Shown piece by piece: positions 44,486-54,242 of a DNA stretch of 64,000 nucleotides (positions within the stretch are counted from its first letter, which is position 1; each line of letters starts with the position of its first letter). This DNA is from Planctomycetota bacterium (GTDB lineage Bacteria; Planctomycetota; UBA1135; GCA-002686595): the NCBI GenBank assembly GCA_016709875.1, contig JADJLZ010000007.1:1-64000 (forward strand). Reading direction: 5' to 3'. The notes below the pieces were generated by a model. It was not told the DNA's origin. It saw only the letters and a program-made list of their open reading frames with translations, and did no database searches. The translations under genes and the position numbers were made by a program.

Positions 44486-47400
44486 ATGCCCTCTCCCGCT
44501 CCCGCCGTCGAGCTCGCCCTCGGCCCGCGCGCCGCGCAGGCGCGGCTGCTCAAGGCGCTCGAGCAGGACCAGCACGAGGTTCGCGCGAACCTGAAACGGC
44601 TCGCGCGCCCGCTGCTCGTGCTGGTCCCCTCGAAGAGCCTGCGGCGCGCGCTCGAGGAACGTCTCGCCGCGCGCGAGGCCGGCCCGGCGCTGGGGATCTC
44701 GGTCGTGACGCTGCACCGCTTCGCGCGCGGGCTGCACGAGCGCGCGCTCGTCGCCTGGCCGCGCGGCGAGGCACTGCTCGCGCTGCTCGCACGACGCCTC
44801 GCGCCTGCGCACGCCGAGCTCGCAGCGCTCGCCGAGAGCCGCGACGGACTCGCGGCACTCGGCGCGGCGCTGCGCGACCTGCAGCACGCCGGCTTCACGC
44901 CCGCGCACGCCGAGGCGCTCGAGGAGTGCCTGGCCGAGCTCGGCGGCCATCCCGCGCAGGCGCGCGTGCGCGCGCTGCTCGCGCTCGCCTGCGAGCTGCA
45001 CGAGGCGCTCGAGCGCGAAGGCTGCCAACAAAGCGGCGCCTGGGCGCAGTCCGCGGCGCAGTTGCTGCGCGAGCGACCCGAGCTCGCGCACGCGCGCGCG
45101 ATCTGGATCCACGGTTTCCAGGATGCTCCGGGGACAACCAGCGAGCTGCTCCAGGCGCTCGTGCAGCGCGCCGGGGCGCGAGTCGTCTTCGACGCACTCG
45201 CACTCGCGCTGCCCCAGGGTCCGACGGGCAAGCACTACGGCGAGGCACTCGCCCAGCGCCTGGGCCTCGCGCCGCCTGCTGCGCGCGAGCGCTTCGCCGA
45301 CGAGAGCGTCCGGCTCGAGTTCGTCAACGCGCTCGGCCTGCGCGCCGAGGCGCGCGCGGTCGCGACCGCGGTGCGCGCACGCCTGCAGTCCGGCGCACGG
45401 CCCGAGCGCATCGCGATCGTCGCGCGCAACCTCTCCGGAGTCGCGGGCGAGCTCGCGGCCTCGCTGCATGCGCTCGGCGTGCCCTTCTCGGGCCTCGCGG
45501 CGCAGGGCTCGCTGACGCCCGCCGCGCGCGCCGCGCACGCGCTCGCCGATCTGGTCGAGGACGCGCCGCGCGTGCACGTGGTGCGTGCGCTGCGCGCCGG
45601 CTGGAGCCCGCCCACAGAGCTCGGCGTGACCGAACAGGAGCTGCTCGCCGCGTGCGGACTGCTCGGCGCGACACGCCTGGAGGCGCTCACGACGCTCGAC
45701 CTCGAGCGCGCGCTCGAGGGTGCCCGCGAGCTGCGCCTGCCCGGCGGGCGCGGGCGCGCGCGTGAGCCCGCGGCCGAGGAGCACGACGAGGACGAGGAGT
45801 TCGAGAACGGCGAGGAGCCGCCCGAGGAGGGCCAGGACGACGCGCCCCCGGAGAACCGCCGCCGCGTCGGGCGCGAGGCGCTCGAATGGATCCAGCTGCA
45901 GGCCCGCGCCTGGAAGGACGGGCTCGCCGCGCTGCCCGCGCGCGGCGCGTTCGAGGCCTTCGCAATCCCCTTCGAGGCATTGGTGCGCGCTCGATTCGCA
46001 GCGCGCGCGCAGACGCTCGAGACGGTGCTGAGCTCGCTCGCGGAGGCGCTGCCGCCGCGCTTCGTGCTCACGCGCGCGGAGTTCCTCGAACTCGCCGCCG
46101 ACGGCCTGCGGGCGGCCGAGAACTCGCCTCTGGGCGGCGGAGCGAGCGGCGTGCAGCTGCTCGAAGCAATCGAGGCGCGCAGCCGCGAGTTCGACGAGCT
46201 CTTCCTGGTCGACCTGCGCCAGGGCGTCTTTCCGCGCAGCGTGCGCGAGGAACCGCTCCTGCCTGACCGAATTCGTCAGCGTCTCACCGATGTGCTGCCT
46301 GACCTGCCGGTGAAGACCGCGGCGCTGGCCGAGGAGGAGGCGCTCTTTGCGGGCCTACTCGCGAGCGCGCCGCGCGCGACGCTCTCCTGGACGCGCAGCG
46401 ACGACGAGGGCAAGAGCCACGCGCCCTCGGCCTTCCTGCGCAAGGTCTGGCGCGAGCGCACGGGCACGGAGCTCAGCGCAGCGCAGGTTCCGCTGGCGAG
46501 CTTCGCGCCCGAGCGCGCGAGCGACCCTGCGCGCGTGGCGCTCGCGCTCACGGAGACCGAGGCGCTCGCCGCGCACGCCCGCCGCGGGCAGGCCGCGTTC
46601 GGCGCGGCGCTGGCCGAGGTGCTCACCGCGCACGGCCGACCGGCGGCCACGGCGCGCGCGCTGGCGCAGACGCGCTTGGCCGTGCTCGCCGAACTCGAGC
46701 CCGAGCGCGGGCGGCCGGCCTACCCCAACGCCTACCTCGGCAGCGTCGGGCGGCGCCTGCACGCCGCGGACGCGCGCGCGGAGGTGCCCTACGTGAGCAA
46801 GCTCGAGGCGCTCGCGGAGTGTCCCTGGCAGATGTTCCTCGGCCGGCTGCTCGGGATCGCGCCCGCGGTGCCGGTGCGCGACCTCGGCGCCGTGCTCGAG
46901 CCCGCGCACGTCGGCAGTGTCGTCCACGGCGTGCTCGCGCGCATCGTCGAGGTGCGCGAGGCGCACTGGCCGGACGAAGCGGGCCTGCGCGAGCTGTGCG
47001 CCGAGGAAGCGCACAAGGTCGTGAGTGCGGAGCACCTCGCACCGGCGGGGCTCGCACGGCTGCTGGCGCTGCGCGCGCTCGGCTTCCTCGAGGTCGCGCG
47101 ACGGATGGACGAGTTGCGCGACGGGAAGGTCGAGGCCGAGGTCGAGGGCGAACTCGCGCTCGGTCCGGGACGCCGGCTGCGCTTCCGCGCCGACCGGGTC
47201 GAGCACCCGCCCCTCGAGCGCGTGCTGTGGATCGACTTCAAGACTTCGCGCCGGCCGCTGTCCGACAAGGTCAAGCCCCAGACGCGGCTCGAGCACATGC
47301 GCAAGGCGATCCGCGAGGGCAAGGCGCTGCAGGCGGCGGCCTACGCGCTCGCGGCGGGGCCCGAGGCGACCGGCCGCTACGTCTACCTGCATCCTGCGAT

Positions 47401-47725
47401 CGATGCAGACCACCGGCTGCAGGACGCCGAAGGCGACGATCCCGAAGTCCGCAGCGGTTTCGAGCGCGCGCTCGCACGCTTGTACGAGGCCAGCGAGGAG
47501 GGCGCGTTCCCGCCGCGTCTGGTCTCGTCGAACCTCGCACGCGAGCACAAGGGCTGCGCGCGCTGCGATTTCCGCATGGCCTGCCAGCTCGGTGACAGCG
47601 GCATGCGCGCACGCACGGTCGAGTGGCTGCGCAACGACACGCATGCGCAAGCGCAGCCCGGCTTCGCGGGCGCGATGCAGGGCATTTGGCGCCTGAAGCG
47701 GCCGCCGGAGGCGGACAGCCCGTGA
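44486..47725 (+). CDS. addB: AddB-like double-strand-break repair subunit (PD-(D/E)XK nuclease)
   Basis: 1,079-residue partner of AddA in a RecBCD-type helicase-nuclease that resects DNA ends for recombination. The N-terminal half resembles an inactive helicase: an opening beta-strand LVLVPSKSLRRALEERL shows no Walker A loop. An acidic insert (DEDEEFENGEEPPEEGQDD, about residues 431-458) interrupts it. The C-terminal nuclease has WIDFKTSRRPLS near residue 913 and four cysteines arranged as one Cys (ECPW, about 777) plus CARCDFRMAC (about 1023-1032). That is the CxxCxxxxxC iron-sulfur staple of AddB. It overlaps addA by GTGA. Its length is near the usual 1,000-1,150. Confidence 0.85.
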   Translation: MPSPAPAVELALGPRAAQARLLKALEQDQHEVRANLKRLARPLLVLVPSKSLRRALEERLAAREAGPALGISVVTLHRFARGLHERALVAWPRGEALLALLARRLAPAHAELAALAESRDGLAALGAALRDLQHAGFTPAHAEALEECLAELGGHPAQARVRALLALACELHEALEREGCQQSGAWAQSAAQLLRERPELAHARAIWIHGFQDAPGTTSELLQALVQRAGARVVFDALALALPQGPTGKHYGEALAQRLGLAPPAARERFADESVRLEFVNALGLRAEARAVATAVRARLQSGARPERIAIVARNLSGVAGELAASLHALGVPFSGLAAQGSLTPAARAAHALADLVEDAPRVHVVRALRAGWSPPTELGVTEQELLAACGLLGATRLEALTTLDLERALEGARELRLPGGRGRAREPAAEEHDEDEEFENGEEPPEEGQDDAPPENRRRVGREALEWIQLQARAWKDGLAALPARGAFEAFAIPFEALVRARFAARAQTLETVLSSLAEALPPRFVLTRAEFLELAADGLRAAENSPLGGGASGVQLLEAIEARSREFDELFLVDLRQGVFPRSVREEPLLPDRIRQRLTDVLPDLPVKTAALAEEEALFAGLLASAPRATLSWTRSDDEGKSHAPSAFLRKVWRERTGTELSAAQVPLASFAPERASDPARVALALTETEALAAHARRGQAAFGAALAEVLTAHGRPAATARALAQTRLAVLAELEPERGRPAYPNAYLGSVGRRLHAADARAEVPYVSKLEALAECPWQMFLGRLLGIAPAVPVRDLGAVLEPAHVGSVVHGVLARIVEVREAHWPDEAGLRELCAEEAHKVVSAEHLAPAGLARLLALRALGFLEVARRMDELRDGKVEAEVEGELALGPGRRLRFRADRVEHPPLERVLWIDFKTSRRPLSDKVKPQTRLEHMRKAIREGKALQAAAYALAAGPEATGRYVYLHPAIDADHRLQDAEGDDPEVRSGFERALARLYEASEEGAFPPRLVSSNLAREHKGCARCDFRMACQLGDSGMRARTVEWLRNDTHAQAQPGFAGAMQGIWRLKRPPEADSP

Positions 47726-50700
47726 ACGTCGACGCACAAGCACGACGGATCGCGCGCACGGTCTTCGACCGGCCCGTCTCGCTCGCCGCCGGCGCCGGCA
47801 CGGGCAAGACCGCCACGCTCGTCGCACGTCTGGTGACCTGGCTCGTCGGCCCCGGCTGGGAAGACGCGCGCAGCTCGAGCGACTCGGAGTCCCACGCCCG
47901 CATCGCGCGCGTCGCGCTGCGCGGCAGCGTCGCGATCACCTTCACCGAAGCCGCGGCCGCCGAGATGCACGAGCGCCTCACGGACGCGCTCGCGCGACTC
48001 GCCGGGGGCGACGCGCCCACGGGACTGCCGCGCGAGGAGCTTCCGCCCGAGGCAAAGACACGCGCCGCCGCGCTGCGCGACGCGCTCGAGGAGCCGGTCG
48101 CGATCACGATCCACTCCTTCGCGCGCGGATTGCTCGGGCGCTTCCCTCTCGAGGCGGGTTTGCAGCCGGGGTTTGCCGTGGACGCCGACGGTCGCGAGCG
48201 CGAGCGCGTCGTGCGTGAACTGGTCGAGGAGACGCTGGCCGGGATCCTCGCGCAGGAGCTCGACCCGAGCTGGACGGCGCTCTTCCGCGAGAAGGTGGCC
48301 CCCCAGGATCTGGGGCCGGTGCTGCTGGGCCTGTGCGAGCAGGGTGCGAGCGAGACCGACCTCGCGCGGCCGCGCTACGACGCGCACGGAATCGCGCGCT
48401 GGAAAGACGAATTCGGCGCGGCGCTCGAGGAGGCGCTCGAGACGATGCGCGCCCTTGCGTCCAACAAGCTGAACGCCGGCAAGGCGTACGCGATGCTCGA
48501 GCAGCTGCTCGACTCGCTGCACGCTGACGATCCCGGCACCCCGGCGGCGCTCGAGGAGTGGGTGCGCAAGGCCGAAGCCTCGTGTCCGAAGAACCTGATC
48601 GAGCGGATCCAGAAATTCGGACGCGCAGATTTCGGCAGGGCCGAGGAGAAGCTCCTCGGCGACGACGCCGCGCGCGCCGCGCGCGCCTGCGCCGCGCTGC
48701 ACGCGCAGTTGCGTCCGCGACTGGCCGAGCACCCGCAGCTCTTCGAGCACGCGCGCGCGCTGCTCGGGCCCCTGCTCGCCGAGGTGCGCCGCCGCCTGCG
48801 CGCGGCGAACGTGCTCGGCTTCCAGGACCTGCTGCGCGAGGCGCGCGAGCTCCTGCGCAACCCCCGCGTGCGCCGCGCGCTGCAGGCCGAGATCCGCCAG
48901 CTCTCCGTGGACGAGTTCCAGGACACCGACGCGCTGCAGTGCGAACTCATCGCCGCGCTCGCGCTCGAGCCCGACGCAGGCGACGGCCCGGCCTTGTTCC
49001 TCGTCGGCGATCCCAAGCAGTCGATCTACGCCTGGCGCAGCGCGGATCTCGCCGCCTACGAGGGCTTTCTCGACGATCTCGCGCCGCGCGCTGCCGCGCG
49101 CGCCGAATTGACGCGCAACTTCCGCTCGAGCGCGGCGGTGCTCGAGGCGGTCGAACGCTGGGTCGCGCCCAGCATGGTGGCGGAGGCCGGCCTGCAGCCG
49201 AGCTTCCAGGCGCTCTTCGCCCATCGCACCGAAACGCCCGCCGCGCCCGCGCTGGAGTTCTGGGTCCCCTGGGACACCGACCCCGCTGCTCCAAGCGCGT
49301 TCCAAAGGACCTCTTCGCAGCGCTCGAGCGAGATCGAAGCGGCGATGCTCGCGCGCGATCTCGAGCGTCTCGCTCTCGATCACGTCCCCTGGAAGGATTG
49401 CGCCGTGCTCGTGCGCAACCGCACGCACATCCCCGGCGTGCTCGAGGCCTTGCGCGCGCGCGGCATCCCGCACGAGGTCTCCGGCGACCGCAGCTACTAC
49501 CGCAGACGCGAGGTCGTCGACGCGCTGGCGTGGATTGCAGCCGCGATCGATCCGGGCGACCAGGTCGCGCTGCTGGGCGCGCTGCGCTCCTCTGCCTGCG
49601 GCCTGCCGGACGCGGCGCTGCCGGCGCTGTGGGCCGAAGGCTTCCCCGTGCTCGTGAGCGCGCTGCGCAGCTCCGAAACCACGGCGCTCGCCGAACTCGA
49701 GCGCTGCGTGCGCAGGGCCTCGCGCTCGATCCCACGCGAAGTCGGCGGCCGCGCGCTGCCCGCGGGCTGGGAGGAGAGCCTGCTCGACGCGCTGGCGACC
49801 CTGGGTGCCCTGCGCGAGGCGCGCGAACAACGCTCGCTGGCCGAGTTCTTCGAGTGCCTGCGAACGCGCACGCTCTTCGAGGCGCTCGAGTCCGCGCGCT
49901 ACCAGGGCGAGTGGCGCGCCGAGAACCTCGAACGGCTCTACGCGCGCCTCGCGCGCTGGCTCGAGGAGCGCCACGGCGACTTCGACGAGTTGCTGGCGCT
50001 CGTGCGCGAGGACCTCGCGCAGGAACGCGACATGGAGACCGCGCGCCCCGAGGAGCTCGAGACCGACGCCGTGCGCGTGATGACGATCCACGGCGCCAAA
50101 GGGCTTGAGTTCCGCCACGTGTACCTGCTCGGCCTCGGACGCGGCTCGCAGAACGACAAGTTCGGCGAGGTCGAGTTCCAGCACCTGGGCGCCGGCTCCG
50201 AGTGCGTGCTCTTCGGGATCCCCGGCCCGCGCTGGCACGAGTGCGCCGCGCGCCGCGCGCGCGTGCGCAACGCGGAGGAGGTGCGCACGCTCTACGTCGC
50301 TCTGACGCGCGCCAAGGACCGGCTGGTGCTCTCCGGCAAGTGGCCTGGCGCAGCCCCGAAGCTCGCGCCCTTGAAGCCCAACCTGCTGCAACTGCTGCTC
50401 GCGAGCGCGCCCGCGGACTGGTACGCCACCGTCGACGCGGCTGCGCGCGGCTCCGGCGAGTTGCCGAGCGAGCCGCAGCTGTGCGTGCGCTTGCCCGCGG
50501 CGGCCGACCTGGGCGCGCTCGAGCCACGCGAGACACCCAGCACACGCGCCGAGCCTGCCCCGATCGACGCCGCGGCTGCGATCGCAACCCGAGAAAACGC
50601 ATGCGCACAGGCTCGGCGGCCGTGGAGCGCTTCACCCTCGCACCTGGCGCAGGGCGCGGACGACGAGCCCGACGAAGGACGCGCGCGCCTGCGTGCGCCG

Positions 50701-51165
50701 GTCGGCCGCGAGGCGGGCAGCGCGCTGCACCGCGCGCTCGAGCGCTGGGACTTCCAGGCCGATCCCGACGCGGAGTGCGCGCGCCTCGCCCAGGCGGAAC
50801 CCGCCGCGCGCGCGCTGCTCGAACGCTTTGCCGCCGGACCGCTCCTGCCGCGCTTCCTCGCCGCGGGGCGTGCGCTCGTGGCGCGCGAGCTGGCCTTCGT
50901 CGCCGCTCCGGGTTCGAGCGGCGCGAGCTGCGCGCTCTCGGGGTCTATGGATCTGGTCTACCGCGACGAAGACGGCCGGCTGGTCGTCGTCGACTACAAG
51001 AGCGACGTCGTCGAGGGCGTGGGCTCGCTCGAGCAGCGCGCCCGGCACCACGAACCGCAGTTGCGCGCCTACACGCAGGCCCTCGCTCTCGCCCTGCCAC
51101 ACGAGCCGACGCCGCGCGCCGAGTTGTGGTTCCTCGGAGCGGGCGCGGTGCGTAAGCTCCCTTGA
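47722..51165 (+). CDS. addA: AddA-like UvrD-family helicase-nuclease subunit
   Basis: 1,147-residue ATP-dependent 3'-5' helicase with a C-terminal nuclease, partner of AddB. The order of motifs is complete: Walker A LAAGAGTGKTATLV (about residue 25), AITFTEAAAAEMHER, SVDEFQDTD (about 396), LVGDPKQSIYAWRSADLA (about 427), LTRNFRSS, MTIHGAKGLEFRHVYLLG (about 789) and YVALTRAKDRLVLSG. The RecB nuclease motif GSMDLVYRDEDGRLVVVDYK lies near 1075-1090. The GTG at 47722 overlaps the addB stop and is the start that gives the QARRIAR N-terminus before Walker A. With addB it should replace RecBCD in recombination. Confidence 0.92.
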   Translation: MNVDAQARRIARTVFDRPVSLAAGAGTGKTATLVARLVTWLVGPGWEDARSSSDSESHARIARVALRGSVAITFTEAAAAEMHERLTDALARLAGGDAPTGLPREELPPEAKTRAAALRDALEEPVAITIHSFARGLLGRFPLEAGLQPGFAVDADGRERERVVRELVEETLAGILAQELDPSWTALFREKVAPQDLGPVLLGLCEQGASETDLARPRYDAHGIARWKDEFGAALEEALETMRALASNKLNAGKAYAMLEQLLDSLHADDPGTPAALEEWVRKAEASCPKNLIERIQKFGRADFGRAEEKLLGDDAARAARACAALHAQLRPRLAEHPQLFEHARALLGPLLAEVRRRLRAANVLGFQDLLREARELLRNPRVRRALQAEIRQLSVDEFQDTDALQCELIAALALEPDAGDGPALFLVGDPKQSIYAWRSADLAAYEGFLDDLAPRAAARAELTRNFRSSAAVLEAVERWVAPSMVAEAGLQPSFQALFAHRTETPAAPALEFWVPWDTDPAAPSAFQRTSSQRSSEIEAAMLARDLERLALDHVPWKDCAVLVRNRTHIPGVLEALRARGIPHEVSGDRSYYRRREVVDALAWIAAAIDPGDQVALLGALRSSACGLPDAALPALWAEGFPVLVSALRSSETTALAELERCVRRASRSIPREVGGRALPAGWEESLLDALATLGALREAREQRSLAEFFECLRTRTLFEALESARYQGEWRAENLERLYARLARWLEERHGDFDELLALVREDLAQERDMETARPEELETDAVRVMTIHGAKGLEFRHVYLLGLGRGSQNDKFGEVEFQHLGAGSECVLFGIPGPRWHECAARRARVRNAEEVRTLYVALTRAKDRLVLSGKWPGAAPKLAPLKPNLLQLLLASAPADWYATVDAAARGSGELPSEPQLCVRLPAAADLGALEPRETPSTRAEPAPIDAAAAIATRENACAQARRPWSASPSHLAQGADDEPDEGRARLRAPVGREAGSALHRALERWDFQADPDAECARLAQAEPAARALLERFAAGPLLPRFLAAGRALVARELAFVAAPGSSGASCALSGSMDLVYRDEDGRLVVVDYKSDVVEGVGSLEQRARHHEPQLRAYTQALALALPHEPTPRAELWFLGAGAVRKLP

Positions 51166-51167
51166 GC

Positions 51168-51530
51168 ATGCACTCCCCCCTGAACGAGAAGTTCGGCATC
51201 CAGACCGAGGACCTCCCCGACGGCACGGTCGCGCTCAGCCTGCAGACCGACGCGAGCTACACCAACGAGATCGGCGCCGTGCACGGCGGCATCACGATGC
51301 TGCTGCTCGACGGGTCGATGGGCCGCGCGGCGGGCCGCACGCTCAAGCCCGGTCAGATGTGCGCGACGATCCAGTTCACGGCGCAATTCCTGCTCCCCGC
51401 CGAGGGCCGTTTGCGCGCCGTCGGCCGCGTCGTGCGCCGTGGACGCGAGGTCGCCTTCCTCGAGGGCGAGTGCACGCGCGAGGACGGCGCGGTCATCGCC
51501 CGCGCGCTGGGCACCTGGGCCATCCGTTGA
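51168..51530 (+). CDS. PaaI-type hotdog thioesterase
   Basis: 120-residue acyl-CoA thioesterase-like protein. The hotdog pattern is clear: TNEIGAVHGGITMLLLDGSM (His-Gly-Gly with the catalytic-site Asp on the central helix), then MCATIQFTAQFLLPAEG and LRAVGRVVRRGREVAFLEGE. PaaI-family enzymes hydrolyse phenylacetyl- or other acyl-CoA in the cytoplasm. The start could also be the TTG at 51162; ATG 51168 is preferred. It follows addA by two bases and precedes the GH20 gene by seven, so it sits in one transcription unit with functionally unrelated genes. Confidence 0.85.
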   Translation: MHSPLNEKFGIQTEDLPDGTVALSLQTDASYTNEIGAVHGGITMLLLDGSMGRAAGRTLKPGQMCATIQFTAQFLLPAEGRLRAVGRVVRRGREVAFLEGECTREDGAVIARALGTWAIR

Positions 51531-51537
51531 GACGCGC

Positions 51538-53412
51538 ATGATCGACTTCGGCCTTCTGTGTCCGGCCCCGCAGCGGGCACATCTGGGCGGGGGCAGGCTC
51601 GAGCTCCCGCTGCCACTGCGCGTGGTGATCGAGCACGACGCGCAGGCTCTCTACGCCAGCGTCGCGCGCGTGATCGGCGGCTGGCCGCGGCCGCCCGCGC
51701 GGATCGACGCGATCGCCAGCGTACGCACGCAGGGCGAACTGCGCCTGGGCCTGGAGCGCGGACTCCCAGCCCAAGGATTCGATTTGCGCGTGCGGACGGA
51801 CGGGATCCTGCTCGAGGGCGCGGACGAGCGCGGGCTCGCTTACGGGCTGGAGTGCCTGGGCCAGATCCTGCGCCAGCTCGCGCACGATCCGCAGGCCGTC
51901 GCGCTCGAATTGCCGTTGCTCGAGGTCTCCGACTGGCCCGACTTCCCCGTGCGCGGCTACGTGCTCGACGTCAGCCGCACGCGCGTGCCGAGCATGACAC
52001 GCCTGCGCGCGCTCGTGCGCACGCTCGCCGCGCTGCGCATCAACCAGCTGCAGCTCTACACCGAGCACACCTTCGCCTACCTCGGCCACGAGGAAGTCTG
52101 GCGCAACGCCAGCCCGATCACGCCCGGCGAGATCCTCGAGCTCGATGCGTTGTGCCGAGCGCACGGCATCGAGCTCGTCCCCAACCAGCAGAGCTTCGGG
52201 CATCTGCACCGCTGGCTGATCCACGAACGCTACCGTCCGCTGGCCGAGGTGCCCGAGGGCGTCGAGCACGCCTTCAGCCGCCAACGCGAGCCCTTCGCAC
52301 TGTGCGCGACCGACCCGGCGAGCCTCGCGTTCCTCGGGGAACTCTGGGACCAGCTGCTGCCGAACTTCTCGAGCGCGAGCTTCAACGTCGGCTGCGACGA
52401 GACCTTCGATCTGGGCCTGGGCCGCTCCAAGGCGCTCTGCGATCGCCACGGAAAGGGACGCGTCTACCTCGACTTCCTGAAGGCGCTCGAGAAGCGCGTG
52501 CGCGCGCGCGGCCGGCGCATGCAGTTCTGGGGCGACATCGTGCTGCAGCATCCCGGGCTCCTGGCCGAGCTCCCGCGCGAGGCGCTCGCACTCGAATGGG
52601 GCTACGAGGAGGACCATCCCTTCGCTCACAACCTCGACGCCTTCCGCAAGAGCGGCCTGGAGTTCCAGGTCTGTCCGGGCACCTCGAGCTGGCAGAGCTT
52701 CGCGGGCCGCACGCACAACATGCTCGCGAACCTCGAGAGCGCCGCGGCCGAGGGCAAACGCACCTGTGCGAGCGGCTACCTCGTCACCGACTGGGGCGAC
52801 CGCGGCCACCTGCAGCCGCCGGTCGTGAGCTGGCCTGGCATCGTCGCGGGAGCGGCGCTCTCCTGGAACGCTTCGAGCGCGGGTGCGGTTCGCGCGCGCC
52901 TGGACGAACTGCTCGATGCGCACATCTTCGGCCACGAGGCGGCGGGCCTGGGCAAGCTCGCGCTCGAACTCGGCGATGTCTACCGCACCACGCGCGCGCG
53001 CAGCACCAACGGTTCGCCGCTCTTCTTCCTGGTCGCCTTCGCGGACCAGAAGTTCCCGCATGAGCGCGTGCAGAATTTGACGCGCGAGGGCCTGCTCGAG
53101 GCGCTCGAATCGATCATGCTGCTGCGCGTGCGTCTGGAGGGACGTCCCGCAGCACCGCGCGGAGCAGCGGACGAACTCGGCTGGGTCGCGGCGATGCTGG
53201 CCTTCGCGTGCCGGCTGGGAGTGACGCGACTGGCGGCGCCGGAGGGCACGCCGCTCGAAATGCTGCCGCAGGCCGAGCGCCGCCGGCTCGCGCGCGAGCT
53301 CGAGGAGCTGGTCGGGACGCAGCGCACGCTCTGGCTCGAGAGCTCGCGGCCGGGCGGGCTCGAAGAATCGATCGGCTGGTTGACGCGGCCGCTGGCGCTG
53401 CTCGCCACCTAG
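51538..53412 (+). CDS. Glycoside hydrolase family 20 beta-N-acetylhexosaminidase
   Basis: 624-residue enzyme. A GH20b-like N-terminal domain (to about 135) precedes the TIM barrel: WPDFPVRGYVLDVSRTRVPS, INQLQLYTEHTFAYLGHEEV, HGIELVPNQQSFGHLHRW, and the catalytic Asp-Glu pair in FNVGCDETFDLG (about residues 285-287). RRMQFWGDIVLQHP, LALEWGYEEDHPF and a late ALSWNAS follow. It should remove N-acetyl-hexosamine units from chitin, mucopolysaccharide or peptidoglycan fragments. No signal peptide is visible at the ATG 51538, so the enzyme is predicted cytoplasmic and would act on imported oligosaccharides. Length and motifs fit the family. Confidence 0.85.
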   Translation: MIDFGLLCPAPQRAHLGGGRLELPLPLRVVIEHDAQALYASVARVIGGWPRPPARIDAIASVRTQGELRLGLERGLPAQGFDLRVRTDGILLEGADERGLAYGLECLGQILRQLAHDPQAVALELPLLEVSDWPDFPVRGYVLDVSRTRVPSMTRLRALVRTLAALRINQLQLYTEHTFAYLGHEEVWRNASPITPGEILELDALCRAHGIELVPNQQSFGHLHRWLIHERYRPLAEVPEGVEHAFSRQREPFALCATDPASLAFLGELWDQLLPNFSSASFNVGCDETFDLGLGRSKALCDRHGKGRVYLDFLKALEKRVRARGRRMQFWGDIVLQHPGLLAELPREALALEWGYEEDHPFAHNLDAFRKSGLEFQVCPGTSSWQSFAGRTHNMLANLESAAAEGKRTCASGYLVTDWGDRGHLQPPVVSWPGIVAGAALSWNASSAGAVRARLDELLDAHIFGHEAAGLGKLALELGDVYRTTRARSTNGSPLFFLVAFADQKFPHERVQNLTREGLLEALESIMLLRVRLEGRPAAPRGAADELGWVAAMLAFACRLGVTRLAAPEGTPLEMLPQAERRRLARELEELVGTQRTLWLESSRPGGLEESIGWLTRPLALLAT

Positions 53413-53519
53413 AGACCTCCTATCCGGCGCACGCGCGAGAGGGAGCGCCGTGCCAGGAACGCGAGCAGCTTCATGCAGGTCCTTGGAAAGCTGTCCGTAC
53501 GATCCGCACACTGATAGGG

Positions 53520-54242
53520 ATGGACTCCGCCCCCACCGCAGCGCAAACGCTCGCGCGCCTCACCGGCGCGACACGGCGCTACAGCCGCGGCGCGGAGGAC
53601 GTGCACGCGCTCGAGAACGTCGATCTCACGCTCGCCGCGGGCGAGTGGCTCACTCTCGTCGGGCCCTCGGGCTGCGGCAAGTCGACGCTGCTCAACCTGC
53701 TCTCGGGCGTCGACCAGCCCGACGAGGGCAGCGTCGAGGTCGGCGGCCTGGAGCTCGCGCGCTCGACCGAATCGCAGCGCACGCTGCTGCGCCGGCGCGG
53801 GATCGGGATCGTGTTCCAGTCCTTCCACCTCGTGCCGCACCTGACCGTCGAGGAGAACATCGCGCTGCCGCTCGCACTCGACCGCAAGCGCGACCCCGCG
53901 CGCGTCGCGGAGTTGCTGGAACGCGTCGGCCTCACGCCGCGCGCGACGCACTTCCCGAGCGAGCTCTCGGGCGGCGAGCAGCAGCGCACCGCGCTCGCGC
54001 GCGCGCTGGTGCACAAGCCCATGCTCGTGCTCGCCGACGAGCCCACGGGCAACCTCGACTCGGCCTCCGGCGCGCGCGTGCTCGACCTGCTCGACGAGCT
54101 GCGGCGCGAGAACGGCAGCGCGCTGGTCATCGCGACGCACGACGCGCGCCTGGCTGCGCGCGCGGACCGGCTCGTGCGCCTCGCGGACGGCCGGATCGTG
54201 TACGACGGGCGTCCGCAGGACGACCCCGGTCCCCCGCGATGA
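53520..54242 (+). CDS. ABC transporter ATP-binding protein (LolD/MacB/AttE type)
   Basis: 240-residue ATPase: Walker A GPSGCGKST (about residue 44), Q-loop VFQSFHLVPHLTVEEN, signature ELSGGEQQRTALARAL, Walker B MLVLADEPTGNLD and switch His in VIATHD. This is the LolD/MacB subfamily that powers export of lipoproteins, peptides or toxins from the membrane and not import. AGGG lies directly before the ATG at 53520. The gene opens a run in which each stop overlaps or nearly touches the next start (permease, AttH-like, two esterases, TruD). The 107 bases upstream hold no gene; a promoter is expected there, but no clear boxes were seen. Confidence 0.93.
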   Translation: MDSAPTAAQTLARLTGATRRYSRGAEDVHALENVDLTLAAGEWLTLVGPSGCGKSTLLNLLSGVDQPDEGSVEVGGLELARSTESQRTLLRRRGIGIVFQSFHLVPHLTVEENIALPLALDRKRDPARVAELLERVGLTPRATHFPSELSGGEQQRTALARALVHKPMLVLADEPTGNLDSASGARVLDLLDELRRENGSALVIATHDARLAARADRLVRLADGRIVYDGRPQDDPGPPR

